DNA of 64,000 bases from Pedobacter polysacchareus. Lineage in GTDB: Bacteria > Bacteroidota > Bacteroidia > Sphingobacteriales > Sphingobacteriaceae. Position 1 is the first letter of the stretch, and every line of letters starts with the position of its first letter. The stretch is taken from contig NZ_JAHYSS010000006.1 of the NCBI RefSeq assembly GCF_019802255.1, forward strand, positions 62,001-126,000, written 5' to 3'. Under the pieces are notes generated by a model, which worked only from the letters and a program-made list of their open reading frames with translations, was not told the origin of the DNA and did not search any database. Shown in pieces: positions 42,639 to 50,534 of this stretch. The translations under genes and the position numbers were made by a program.

Positions 42639-44117
42639 TCATTTCATTAATAATGCGGCAATCAACCTGATACCACGTTCCATTTCTTCGGCTTCTAAAG
42701 AAGCATAACCCAGTCTCAGTGCATTTAAAGGCTGTTCATCAAAAGAAAACCTTTCCGTAGAAATCACCTGGACCCCAGTTTTCAGCAGCTGTTCCGCGAG
42801 TTGAATGGTATTTACAGGTTGCTTAAACACCAACCAAAAGGCAAGCCCACCTTCCGGAAGTTCGTAATCTGCCAGCCCTTTCATATATAAGTCCAGGTAT
42901 TTGACCATCATTGCTCTTCGTGCTCTATAAATCCCTAATGCCCGTTTAGCATGCTTATTTACCAGACCTTCTTCCATCAATTCGGCGACTGCATTTTCCA
43001 TTACCGGATCTCCCTGACGATCAATTGTCATCCTTAATGCCGCTAAAGAATCTATAAACGCCTCAGGGCCGGCCACATACCCCACCCTTACCGCTGGAGC
43101 GATCAGCTTACTCAAAGAACTGATATAAATCACATTATGTGCCGCCTCATAACTTGCCAGCGGCTGTAAGCTCCTGGATCCGAAATGATAATCATGGTCA
43201 TAATCGTCTTCCACAATGGCGAAGCCATATTGATTGGAAAGATTTAGCAGCTGCAAACGACGATCTGCCTTCATACTCCTCGTGGTAGGAAATTGATGAT
43301 GAGGTGTCACATACACTGCTTTGATCGGCTGTAACTTACAGATCTCCTCCAATTGCTGCACGTTGATGCCTTGTTCATCTAGTCCAACAGGAATCATGGT
43401 GGCACCTGCATGCTGAAGCACATCAAATGCGGGTCTATATCCAGGATTTTCTATGGCTACAAAATCTCCGGCTTTCAACAAAACCTGAGCGGTTAGGTAA
43501 AGTGCCATCTGACTTCCTCTGGTAATACAAATCTGGTTGACATTAAAATTCAAGCCCCGATCCATGCTCAGCATAGCGGATATTGCGCTGCGAAGCCGCT
43601 CCTCTCCCCTTTCATTTGCATAGCCCAGCATGCGCCAGCGTGCTTTCTGCTGAAATATCCTTTTATAAGCCCTGGCTAACTCATCCAATGGTGCCAATTT
43701 CACATCAGGTAAACCATCATTAAAGACGATTAAGGGTACATCACTGGTAACTTCTGTTGGGCTACCCCTATGGTATGCCGTAAAAGAGAAGTTTTTCAAA
43801 GCAGAAATATTGTCCTCATTTCTTTGTTTACGCCTGACTTTTTGCTTAGGGAGTTTTTCTGAAACAAAGGTTCCTTTTTTGTAAAGCGTTTCCAGCCAGC
43901 CTTCTGCAATCAATTGCTCATAAGCTAGAACCACTGTTTTTCTATTGACGCCGATGTCTTCTGCCAGAATCCGGCTTCCGGGTAATGGCATCCCCGGCTT
44001 TAGTCTTCCTTTGAGAATTTCAGCAATCAAACCATCAGCAATCTGCTGAAAAACAGCTTTATCTGTCCCCAATTCAATGTTTAAAAGGATTTTCCAAGGT
44101 CTTAACATCTGGCCCAT
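42639..44117 (-). CDS. MocR-type regulator (GntR helix-turn-helix fused to PLP aminotransferase domain)
   Basis: This 492-residue regulator has an N-terminal GntR winged helix (about 15-90: AVFQQIADGLIAEILKGRLK, VNRKTVVLAYEQLIAEGWLE). A fold-type I aminotransferase-like domain (about 130-490) follows, with the PLP lysine in SSLSKLIAPAVRVGY. MocR proteins bind PLP or derivatives and control pyridoxal or amino-acid genes, often divergently. Here it is divergent from the cupin/DHDPS pair, 106 bp apart, the most likely target. Confidence 0.9.
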   Translation of the reverse strand: MGQMLRPWKILLNIELGTDKAVFQQIADGLIAEILKGRLKPGMPLPGSRILAEDIGVNRKTVVLAYEQLIAEGWLETLYKKGTFVSEKLPKQKVRRKQRNEDNISALKNFSFTAYHRGSPTEVTSDVPLIVFNDGLPDVKLAPLDELARAYKRIFQQKARWRMLGYANERGEERLRSAISAMLSMDRGLNFNVNQICITRGSQMALYLTAQVLLKAGDFVAIENPGYRPAFDVLQHAGATMIPVGLDEQGINVQQLEEICKLQPIKAVYVTPHHQFPTTRSMKADRRLQLLNLSNQYGFAIVEDDYDHDYHFGSRSLQPLASYEAAHNVIYISSLSKLIAPAVRVGYVAGPEAFIDSLAALRMTIDRQGDPVMENAVAELMEEGLVNKHAKRALGIYRARRAMMVKYLDLYMKGLADYELPEGGLAFWLVFKQPVNTIQLAEQLLKTGVQVISTERFSFDEQPLNALRLGYASLEAEEMERGIRLIAALLMK

Positions 44118-44223
44118 TAGTTTTACTAAAAACTGGATGATTTTAGTCAGCCAAAAATAAACAAATTTTGCAGTATAAAAAGGAGTTCATATTTCCTTCA
44201 ATTCATCATTAAATCAAAAAATC

Positions 44224-44688
44224 ATGAGTACAACAGCAAACAACAAACCCTTATCATCCAAAGATTTTCATCAAACTTTTGCCCGTCCAAATTACCAGCG
44301 TCCTGAAAAATTCATTCATAAAAATGTAGAACAAGCAGGCATTCATAATCAATTTTCCTCAGAGAGGAAACATCCGGTATTTTTTGTAGACCTGCCCACT
44401 AAAAATGTAAGCATGACTATTGGTGGACTTTTACCGGGTCAGCTGACCAATAAACACCGTCACACATACGAAACTGTTCTTTTTGTCATTGAAGGAGAAG
44501 GTTACACCGAAATCGAAGGAGAAAAAGTGGAATGGCAGGCTGGGGATGCGGTTTACATCCCGGTTTGGGCATGGCATAGGCACCAGAATAAGAGCGACAA
44601 AAATCAGGCAAAATACATTGCCTGTGAAAATGCACCACAGCTACAGCATTTAGGTGTAGCCCTTCGCGAAGAAGAAGGAAGAGATTAA
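44224..44688 (+). CDS. Cupin-domain protein
   Basis: This 154-residue single-domain cupin has the metal-binding motifs NKHRHTYETVLFVIEGEGYTE-type (G..HRH...E......G at about 77-95) and PVWAWHRHQNKS (about 118-129). It is 31 bp upstream of the DHDPS-like gene, transcribed together and divergent from MocR. Cupins paired with aldolases often act as isomerases or oxygenases on keto- or amino-acid intermediates, but no reaction can be assigned here. Confidence 0.82.
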   Translation: MSTTANNKPLSSKDFHQTFARPNYQRPEKFIHKNVEQAGIHNQFSSERKHPVFFVDLPTKNVSMTIGGLLPGQLTNKHRHTYETVLFVIEGEGYTEIEGEKVEWQAGDAVYIPVWAWHRHQNKSDKNQAKYIACENAPQLQHLGVALREEEGRD

Positions 44689-44719
44689 TCCTTAAAAACC
44701 ACCATTAAAACATAATTCC

Positions 44720-45619
44720 ATGCAGAAATCCATATTTAAAGGCATCATTGCCTATCCCATCACTCCATTTAATCAGCAGAAACAAATTGATGTTCCTCTT
44801 TTCAAAAGATTAACGGAGCGGATGATCCTAGCTGGCGTACATGCCATTGCACCGCTTGGCAGCACAGGAGTGATGCCTTACCTCAGCGATGAAGAGAAAG
44901 AGGCGCTTACGGAAGCGACCATCCAACAAGTTGCCGGAAGAGTTCCTGTGCTCACCGGTGTTTCCAATCTCACCACTGAAAGAACCATTTACCATGCAAA
45001 ATTTGCAGAAAAGGCAGGTTCTGATGCGGTCATGATCTTACCAATGAGTTATTGGAAATTGAGCGATCAAGAGATTTTTGAGCATTATGAAGCGGTGGCC
45101 GCTGCAATTTCTATACCCATCATGGCTTATAATAACCCTGCTACCGGAGGAGTAGACATGTCGCCATCACTGTTAAAGAGACTATTAGAAATTCCAAATG
45201 TGACTATGATTAAAGAAAGTTCTGGAGATCTTCAGCGAATGCATACGCTACGCAAAGAGCTTGGAGCGGACCTTCCCTTTTTCAACGGCTCCAATCCATT
45301 GGCATTAGGTGCATTTACCGCAGGTGCCAGCGGCTGGTGCACCGCAGCAAGTAACTTGATTCCAGAATTGAACATTGCCTTATATGAAGCTACCTTAAAG
45401 AATGATTTAAAACGGGCACAGGAATTATTTTACCAGCAATTAGATCTTTTAAAATTCTTACTGGGAAAAGGTTTACCAAGAGCCATAAAGGCTGGCCTGG
45501 AGTTACTAGGCGAAGATGCAGGGCAGCTTAGGGCACCTTTAAAACCTCTTTCAACAGCAGAAATTGAAGAATTAAAAGGCTTATTGCAAGGCTGCAGATT
45601 GGCTGCCAAAAGCCATTAA
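44720..45619 (+). CDS. DHDPS/NAL-family aldolase (dihydrodipicolinate synthase-like)
   Basis: This 299-residue TIM-barrel class I aldolase has GSTG at 47-50, the catalytic tyrosine Y137 in IMAYNNP and the Schiff-base lysine K165 in TMIKESSGD. The canonical GTTGE loop of DapA reads PLGSTGVMP, lacking the glutamate. With the cupin partner and MocR control, a catabolic aldolase is more likely than lysine biosynthesis. Its substrate is unknown. The stop is adjacent to a minus-strand gene end. Confidence 0.87.
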   Translation: MQKSIFKGIIAYPITPFNQQKQIDVPLFKRLTERMILAGVHAIAPLGSTGVMPYLSDEEKEALTEATIQQVAGRVPVLTGVSNLTTERTIYHAKFAEKAGSDAVMILPMSYWKLSDQEIFEHYEAVAAAISIPIMAYNNPATGGVDMSPSLLKRLLEIPNVTMIKESSGDLQRMHTLRKELGADLPFFNGSNPLALGAFTAGASGWCTAASNLIPELNIALYEATLKNDLKRAQELFYQQLDLLKFLLGKGLPRAIKAGLELLGEDAGQLRAPLKPLSTAEIEELKGLLQGCRLAAKSH

Positions 45620-45862
45620 TTAGTGTGCTTCTTTTTCTAATGAGTGCTTTTCTTTTTCTCTTTCGCGAACATGATCTGCCAGTTCATAACCTGTAGCTTC
45701 TGTTCCTTTATCGTCCATAAACAACAAAACGATCAGAGAGATGATAGGGATTAGAAAAGAGATAAAAAACCAGAACCAAAAGCTTCTCCCCATGCTGAAA
45801 GCAAGAATACCGGCTACAGTCTGGGGAATTAATAAAACACAGATGAGGAGTATTTCTGGCAT
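45620..45862 (-). CDS. Small two-helix membrane protein
   Basis: This 80-residue protein has two predicted helices (about 5-22 and 28-50, GRSFWFWFFISFLIPIISLI) and a charged C-terminal tail (VREREKEKHSLEKEAH). It resembles the PLD-nuclease N-terminal-type or generic Bacteroidota hypothetical proteins of this form, with no assigned role. The ATG at 45862 lies 2 bp from a 14-bp perfect hairpin. It follows the ABC permease on the same strand. Confidence 0.6.
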   Translation of the reverse strand: MPEILLICVLLIPQTVAGILAFSMGRSFWFWFFISFLIPIISLIVLLFMDDKGTEATGYELADHVREREKEKHSLEKEAH

Positions 45863-45864
45863 AC

Positions 45865-45901
45865 TTTGAATGCTATGGCTAAAAAAACCATAGCATTCAA
45901 A
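45865..45901 (-). repeat. 14-bp perfect hairpin between ABC permease and small gene
   Basis: TTTGAATGCTATGG and CCATAGCATTCAAA pair fully around a 9-nt A-rich loop. On the minus strand it ends 2 bp before the ATG of the 80-residue gene, so it could hide that start in a read-through mRNA or end the permease transcript. No T-run follows. Confidence 0.65.
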
Positions 45902-45923
45902 TATAAGTAATTTGTCAAATTTA

Positions 45924-48296
45924 TTAATCTGCTTTAATGCATTGAATCGGGTTTACTGTAGCTGCCTTAACTGCCTGAATGGCTACCGTTATCCAGGAAA
46001 TCAATAAAGCCAATAGCCCTGCAGCTACAAAATACCAAAGCTGCAGCTCTATTCGATAAGCAAAGGTATTTAACCAGTATTTAGTTATGATGTAGCTAAC
46101 TGGCAGGCCAATCAATATAGCTGCAATGACCGGTTTTGTAAAATCTTTGGATAAAATCATGATGATACTTGCTTCTGAAGCTCCCAATACTTTCCTGATG
46201 CCAATCTCTTTCAATCGTCTTTCAGCAGTAAAAGTAGCCAATCCGAATAAACCAAGACAGGAAATGATCATGGCTAATGCGGAGAAATATCTGGATAATA
46301 CCGCTACCCTGGTTTCCGCCACATATTGCTCCTGAAAGTCCTGATCCAGAAACCTATAATTTAAGGTATAACCCGGATTAAACTCTTTATAGAAGTCCTG
46401 GATTCCTGCAATTGTTTCTTTTTCTGATCCGGCCTTCATCTTAATCATCACCCGGGTCAGGTCTTTCTCCGCGTATTTAAAAAACAGGGGTTTCACCTCC
46501 TGGTGCATGGATTCGTAATTAAAATCCTTGATCACGCCTATAATCTGATAATCTTCTCCCCAAATCCCAAATGTTTTACCAATTGGGTCTTTAAGTTTCA
46601 TCACTTTTATGGCAGCTTCGTTCACCAGGACTTTTGAGCTATCAGCACCAAACTTGTCAGAAAAGCTTCTTCCCAGGGCCATTTCCATTCCTAAGGCTTC
46701 CACCATATCGACACCAATTCTTCCTTTCTGGAATTTGATGACTTCTTTTGGATCCATCCCCTCCCATTTAAAAGTACCTGTTGTGCCACTCTGATCTCCT
46801 AAAAAGGTCCGATCCATTCCAGCAGCTTTAATAACGCCTGGTACCTTTCTAACCTCGGTTAGGAAAGAACCGAAGTTCTCCTGCAATCTTCCTTCTGTTT
46901 CAAAGTACATCACATTGTCTTTCTGGTATCCTGGATTGCGGGTTTGTACAAATTCAATCTGTTTATAGATGACAAAAACAGAAACGATAAGGATCACTGA
47001 AAGTGTAAATTGAAAAACAACCAGGCCTTTACGCGTCCATAATTCGGCCATGGTGGCTCCCAACTTGCCTTTTAATGCAGCTGCAGGATTAAATCCAGAC
47101 AAGTATAAAGCGGGATAACTTCCTGAAAACAATCCTGTAAATAAGATAATTCCCAATAAAACACCTGTCATTTTTAAATCGAAATGAAGGCTTAAGTTTT
47201 TACCGGTAATGCTATTGAATTGCGGCAGAAAGAGTTCTACACAAAGTAAGGCCAGAAATAGTGACAACACGGTTAACAGGACAGATTCGGATAAATATTG
47301 AAAAATCAATGATTTACGACTTGCGCCCATCACCTTTTTAATCCCTACCTCCTTCATTCTCCTCGAGGCTTTTGCGGTAGATAAGTTCATGAAATTGATA
47401 CAGGCGATCACTAGAATGAAAATAGCAATCAGTGAGAATAACTTCACATAATCAATTCTTCCACCAGCAACCACACCATTTTCATACCTTCCATACAAGT
47501 AAGCATCGGCAGCGGGCCTGATGAACAGCCTTCTGTAAGGATGTCCTTTTTTGGCCATAAAATCTTCAATCTTTGCCGCAAATTCCTGGGGATCAGTTCC
47601 TTTTTTCAAGAGCAAAAAAGTATTAGGTCCCAGGTTTTGCCATTTCAAATAGGTACCGCCTTTAAAGAGTACATCCAAAGTCACCAGAAAATCAAAATGT
47701 TCTGAGGAATTGGCAGCAATATCCTTAAAAACCCCAGAGATTAAGACATGGTTATCGCCTTTTATCTCAGAATTATTCCAAACCATTTCTTTTCCAACCA
47801 CATCTGTAGTATGGAATAGTTTTTTTGCCAGGCTTTCAGAAATTACGATGTTATTTTTTCCTTCCAATGCCTCCGAGGTATTTCCTGCAACCAAAGGATA
47901 GGAGAAGAGTTTTAGAAAATCTTTCCCGACAAATTTACCGCCTGCTTTTATCCCTGGATTATTTCCGGTATTTACCTTACTTTCTGCTAACCAAAAGTTA
48001 GGTGAAGTGGTAACTGCCTCCTCTACTTCAGGCATGTCTTTAGCCAGGGCTTCACCAAGCAAACCAGCCGTTGCATCTCTGGTATTGATTCCCGAGGCAG
48101 TTTTTTCATTTTCCATCACCTGGTACAACTGATCAGTATGCACATGAAACCTATCCATTCGCAATTCATCCATCACCCAGAGGTAAATCAATAAGGCACA
48201 GCAAAGACCGGCAGTAAGCCCTAGCAGGTTAATTAAAAACGAGCTTTTATATCTTTTGAAATTCCGGTAGATCAGTAGCAGATGATGCTTAAACAT
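45924..48296 (-). CDS. FtsX/MacB-type ABC transporter permease (two-domain)
   Basis: This 790-residue inner-membrane permease has the MacB periplasmic core plus FtsX helices in two copies. The first helix is at about 19-42, a first periplasmic domain follows to about 285, and FtsX helices at about 290-310, 335-360, 375-400 and 430-450. A second periplasmic domain comes next, then C-terminal helices at about 675-700, 725-745 and 760-780. Family motifs ASRRMKEVGIKKVMGASRKS and RRLKEIGIRKVLGASEASI mark the two halves. No ATPase gene is adjacent. The upstream region has a sigma-54-like promoter and two 16-bp dyads. Confidence 0.88.
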   Translation of the reverse strand: MFKHHLLLIYRNFKRYKSSFLINLLGLTAGLCCALLIYLWVMDELRMDRFHVHTDQLYQVMENEKTASGINTRDATAGLLGEALAKDMPEVEEAVTTSPNFWLAESKVNTGNNPGIKAGGKFVGKDFLKLFSYPLVAGNTSEALEGKNNIVISESLAKKLFHTTDVVGKEMVWNNSEIKGDNHVLISGVFKDIAANSSEHFDFLVTLDVLFKGGTYLKWQNLGPNTFLLLKKGTDPQEFAAKIEDFMAKKGHPYRRLFIRPAADAYLYGRYENGVVAGGRIDYVKLFSLIAIFILVIACINFMNLSTAKASRRMKEVGIKKVMGASRKSLIFQYLSESVLLTVLSLFLALLCVELFLPQFNSITGKNLSLHFDLKMTGVLLGIILFTGLFSGSYPALYLSGFNPAAALKGKLGATMAELWTRKGLVVFQFTLSVILIVSVFVIYKQIEFVQTRNPGYQKDNVMYFETEGRLQENFGSFLTEVRKVPGVIKAAGMDRTFLGDQSGTTGTFKWEGMDPKEVIKFQKGRIGVDMVEALGMEMALGRSFSDKFGADSSKVLVNEAAIKVMKLKDPIGKTFGIWGEDYQIIGVIKDFNYESMHQEVKPLFFKYAEKDLTRVMIKMKAGSEKETIAGIQDFYKEFNPGYTLNYRFLDQDFQEQYVAETRVAVLSRYFSALAMIISCLGLFGLATFTAERRLKEIGIRKVLGASEASIIMILSKDFTKPVIAAILIGLPVSYIITKYWLNTFAYRIELQLWYFVAAGLLALLISWITVAIQAVKAATVNPIQCIKAD

Positions 48297-48322
48297 ATTG
48301 ATAGGTATTTTTGTAGGTGATA

Positions 48323-48338
48323 GCCAATCTATATGCCA
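48323..48338 (-). promoter_or_regulatory. Sigma-54-like promoter for the ABC permease
   Basis: On the minus strand TGGCATATAGATTGGC resembles the -24/-12 element TGGCAC-N5-TTGC. It has the GG of -24 and TTG at the correct 12-bp offset, but the -12 C reads G. The predicted start is about 15 nt before the ATG at 48296. The tandem dyads upstream support enhancer-dependent transcription. Confidence 0.45.
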
Positions 48339-48388
48339 GTCGCTAAATCAGCCTATAAGGCCTAGACTACGCAGTTTATAGAAAAAGC

Positions 48389-48426
48389 TGTCCATAAGCG
48401 GACAGCATACTGTTCAAAAACGGACA
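48389..48426. promoter_or_regulatory. Two 16-bp dyads 22 bp apart (enhancer-like sites)
   Basis: TGTCCATAAGCGGACA (48389-48404) and TGTTCAAAAACGGACA (48411-48426) share ends TGTYC and GGACA. They start 22 bp apart, about two helical turns, some 50-90 bp upstream of the sigma-54-like element. That is how NtrC-type activators bind. Confidence 0.6.
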
Positions 48427-48476
48427 ATGCCTATTGCTATTGATTTGTTATTTTCAGGGGAGCAGGTAGTTAAATA

Positions 48477-49640
48477 TTACTGTGCTAATGACAATCTTTT
48501 AGTTCTGGAAATCAGCAGCCAGGCAAATACTGCACCGGTTAAAGCCATTACTGTTCCTACCCAAACCGGGGAAGTATAATCATAACCCGCAGCCAATGGC
48601 AAACCGCCTAAAAATGCGCCTAAAGCATTCCCAATATTGAAACTCGCCTGACTCACTGAAGCGGCAATCATTTCAGAGCCTTTGGCCGTATTGATCATCA
48701 GCATCTGTATTGGGGCAGCCACAGCAAAAGCAATTGCACCAGTAATAAAAGTCATCACCAAAGAAAGCGTCTGATTATAGGAAACATAATGAACGATAAA
48801 TAAAGAAACAGCCATTGCGATCAAAAGAGAAACTGAGGCTTTCGCTGGGGAGAAACGATCCGCCAGTTTACCACCGATAAAGTTACCCACCAGCATTCCT
48901 AAACCGGCAAGTACCAGGATGTAAGTGATGGAATCTGCTGAGAAACCAGAAACATCGGTTAGCAATGGGGCAATATAACTATACCAGGAGAACAATCCAC
49001 CTGTACCAATAGCAATCATCAAAATGATCAACCAGGCTTCAGGAAGTTTGAAAAATGCCAGTTCTTTTTTCAGGTCTCTGTCTTTAGTTGCTGAAAGGTT
49101 AGGCATCCATAATTTCAAGCTTAAAAGTGTGATTAACCCTACAATCACTATGATTACAAAGGTGTATCTCCAGGAATAATGGTGACCAATATACGTTCCA
49201 AGCGGTACTCCTACTACGTTGGCGATGGTTAAACCGGCAAACATTAAGGAAACAGCCTGAGCTTCTTTACCTTTTCCGGCAATGCGGCTAGCGACTACAG
49301 ATCCTACGCCAAAGAATGCCCCATGGGGAAGTCCGGCAAGAAAACGTGCAGCAAGCATCATGGTATAATCCGGAGAAAAAGCAGATAAAGCATTGAATGC
49401 AGTAAACATCACCATCAACGCGATCAGGATTTTTTTTGGAGGATAACTCCCGGCAATGGCCACTAAAAGCGGCGCACCTACCACTACCCCTAAAGCGTAA
49501 GCAGAGATCAAATGTCCAGCCTGCGGGATGGTAATGGCTAAATCTTTGGCAATATCAGGCAAGAGGCCCATCATTACAAATTCTGTAATGCCAATTCCAA
49601 GTCCGCCAAGGGTTAAAGTAAGTAAGCTTTTCTTCATCAT
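48477..49640 (-). CDS. MFS transporter of the AraJ/drug-efflux type
   Basis: This 387-residue, 12-helix inner-membrane exporter matches the E. coli AraJ type (LGIGITEFVMMGLLPDIA; GHLISAYALGVVVGAPLL; RFLAGLPHGAFFGVGSVVASRI; GVPLGTYIGHHYSWRYTF). I start at the ATG at 49640; a TTG one codon earlier and an ATG one codon later are equally in frame. Substrates may be sugars or drugs. A -7 box and a 17-bp palindrome (49653-49669) lie just upstream, as for the efflux operon at 6 kb. Confidence 0.88.
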   Translation of the reverse strand: MMKKSLLTLTLGGLGIGITEFVMMGLLPDIAKDLAITIPQAGHLISAYALGVVVGAPLLVAIAGSYPPKKILIALMVMFTAFNALSAFSPDYTMMLAARFLAGLPHGAFFGVGSVVASRIAGKGKEAQAVSLMFAGLTIANVVGVPLGTYIGHHYSWRYTFVIIVIVGLITLLSLKLWMPNLSATKDRDLKKELAFFKLPEAWLIILMIAIGTGGLFSWYSYIAPLLTDVSGFSADSITYILVLAGLGMLVGNFIGGKLADRFSPAKASVSLLIAMAVSLFIVHYVSYNQTLSLVMTFITGAIAFAVAAPIQMLMINTAKGSEMIAASVSQASFNIGNALGAFLGGLPLAAGYDYTSPVWVGTVMALTGAVFAWLLISRTKRLSLAQ

Positions 49641-49652
49641 CAACTGTAAGTT

Positions 49653-49680
49653 AGTGTAATAAATACACCATGCAAAATTA
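49653..49680 (-). promoter_or_regulatory. Promoter -7 box and palindromic operator of the AraJ-type gene
   Basis: TAATTTTG on the minus strand (49673-49680) matches TAnnTTTG exactly. The dyad AGTGTAATAAATACACC (49653-49669, arms GTGTA and TACAC) lies 3 bp downstream of it, over the expected start. It matches the efflux operon operator at 6183-6199 in both sequence and position. No clear -33 TTTG is seen. Confidence 0.55.
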
Positions 49681-49823
49681 ACTAAATCATTTGCTTTATT
49701 TCGTCTTCATTCTGTCAAATAGAATCTGTTTAATTTGTTTTTTTTCAAACACTTTGGAAAGCCACTTGTTGGTATATCAAACAGGTTATCATCGAATTAG
49801 ATGAGACCACAAAACCCAATCCC

Positions 49824-50222
49824 ATGAAATACAATAATTATCGTAACGCAATTTCTTCATTAACCGCTCATAAAACTGATTCTACTATTCCTGTAGTGGC
49901 ACTCTTGGCCGGTTTGGCCATTGGGGCTGTCATAGGTGTATTGTTTGCACCAAATAGTGGAACTGATACCAGAACAAAAATAGCTGACAAGGCAAAAGAT
50001 CTTTCTGATTCGGCAAAGGACAAATTACACCTTGCTAAAAGTAAAATATTATCAGAAGTAGACCAATTGGCCGATTTGAAAGATCAGGTATTTGACAAAG
50101 CGAAAACAAAATCAAATGAAGCCTTAAATGCAGTAGGTGACGTTGTAGATCAAGTAAAATCTAAAGCTAAAGATCTGGAATCCGATGCAAAACATACCGC
50201 AGAAAACGTACTAAATAGTTAA
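49824..50222 (+). CDS. YtxH-domain protein
   Basis: This 132-residue protein has an N-terminal part, one helix (about 26-46, VALLAGLAIGAVIGVLFAP) and a helical Lys/Asp/Ser-rich C-terminal region with LEA-like spacing (DKAKDLSDSAKDKLHLAKSK). YtxH/gas-vesicle-like proteins are general-stress membrane proteins in many bacteria with no defined reaction. It stands alone, divergent from the AraJ gene. Confidence 0.8.
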   Translation: MKYNNYRNAISSLTAHKTDSTIPVVALLAGLAIGAVIGVLFAPNSGTDTRTKIADKAKDLSDSAKDKLHLAKSKILSEVDQLADLKDQVFDKAKTKSNEALNAVGDVVDQVKSKAKDLESDAKHTAENVLNS

Positions 50223-50249
50223 TTCTATCCCCCTTTCTTTCATTTCCTC

Positions 50250-50287
50250 AAAAGCCCGTTTCTTACGCTGTAAGGTAATGGGCTTTT
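50250..50287. terminator. Intrinsic terminator after the YtxH gene
   Basis: AAAAGCCC (50250-50257) pairs with GGGCTTTT (50280-50287) around a 22-nt loop. It ends the YtxH transcript and possibly the converging MFS transcript. Confidence 0.55.
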
Positions 50288-50397
50288 GCTATTAGGCCCC
50301 TGCTGAACTGGAGCTGATTCCGGCATGACCTTAGGTTCTCTTCGGGGTTCCATCCTATTTGAAAGGCCCTTGTACCTGCCTTAATAGGGCCATTAGA

Positions 50398-50437
50398 CCT
50401 ATCAGGGCCCTATCAACCCCCTACCAGAGACCTACCA
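50398..50437 (+). repeat. Four CCTA(T/C)CA heptamers at exact 11-bp spacing
   Basis: Heptamers start at 50398, 50409, 50420 and 50431, each CCTATCA or CCTACCA, in a gene-free stretch of about 310 bp (50223-50534). Nearby, ATAGGGCC and GGCCCTAT are also inverted copies. Apart from these and the terminator at 50250-50287, I see nothing in the stretch. Confidence 0.6.
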
Positions 50438-50534
50438 ATGACTTTATACGTATCAGCACAATAAGGGCTATCCTATACTGGAATAAGTTTACACCAGAGA
50501 AGTTAGATACTACTATTAGTTTGTGATTTCAGCA

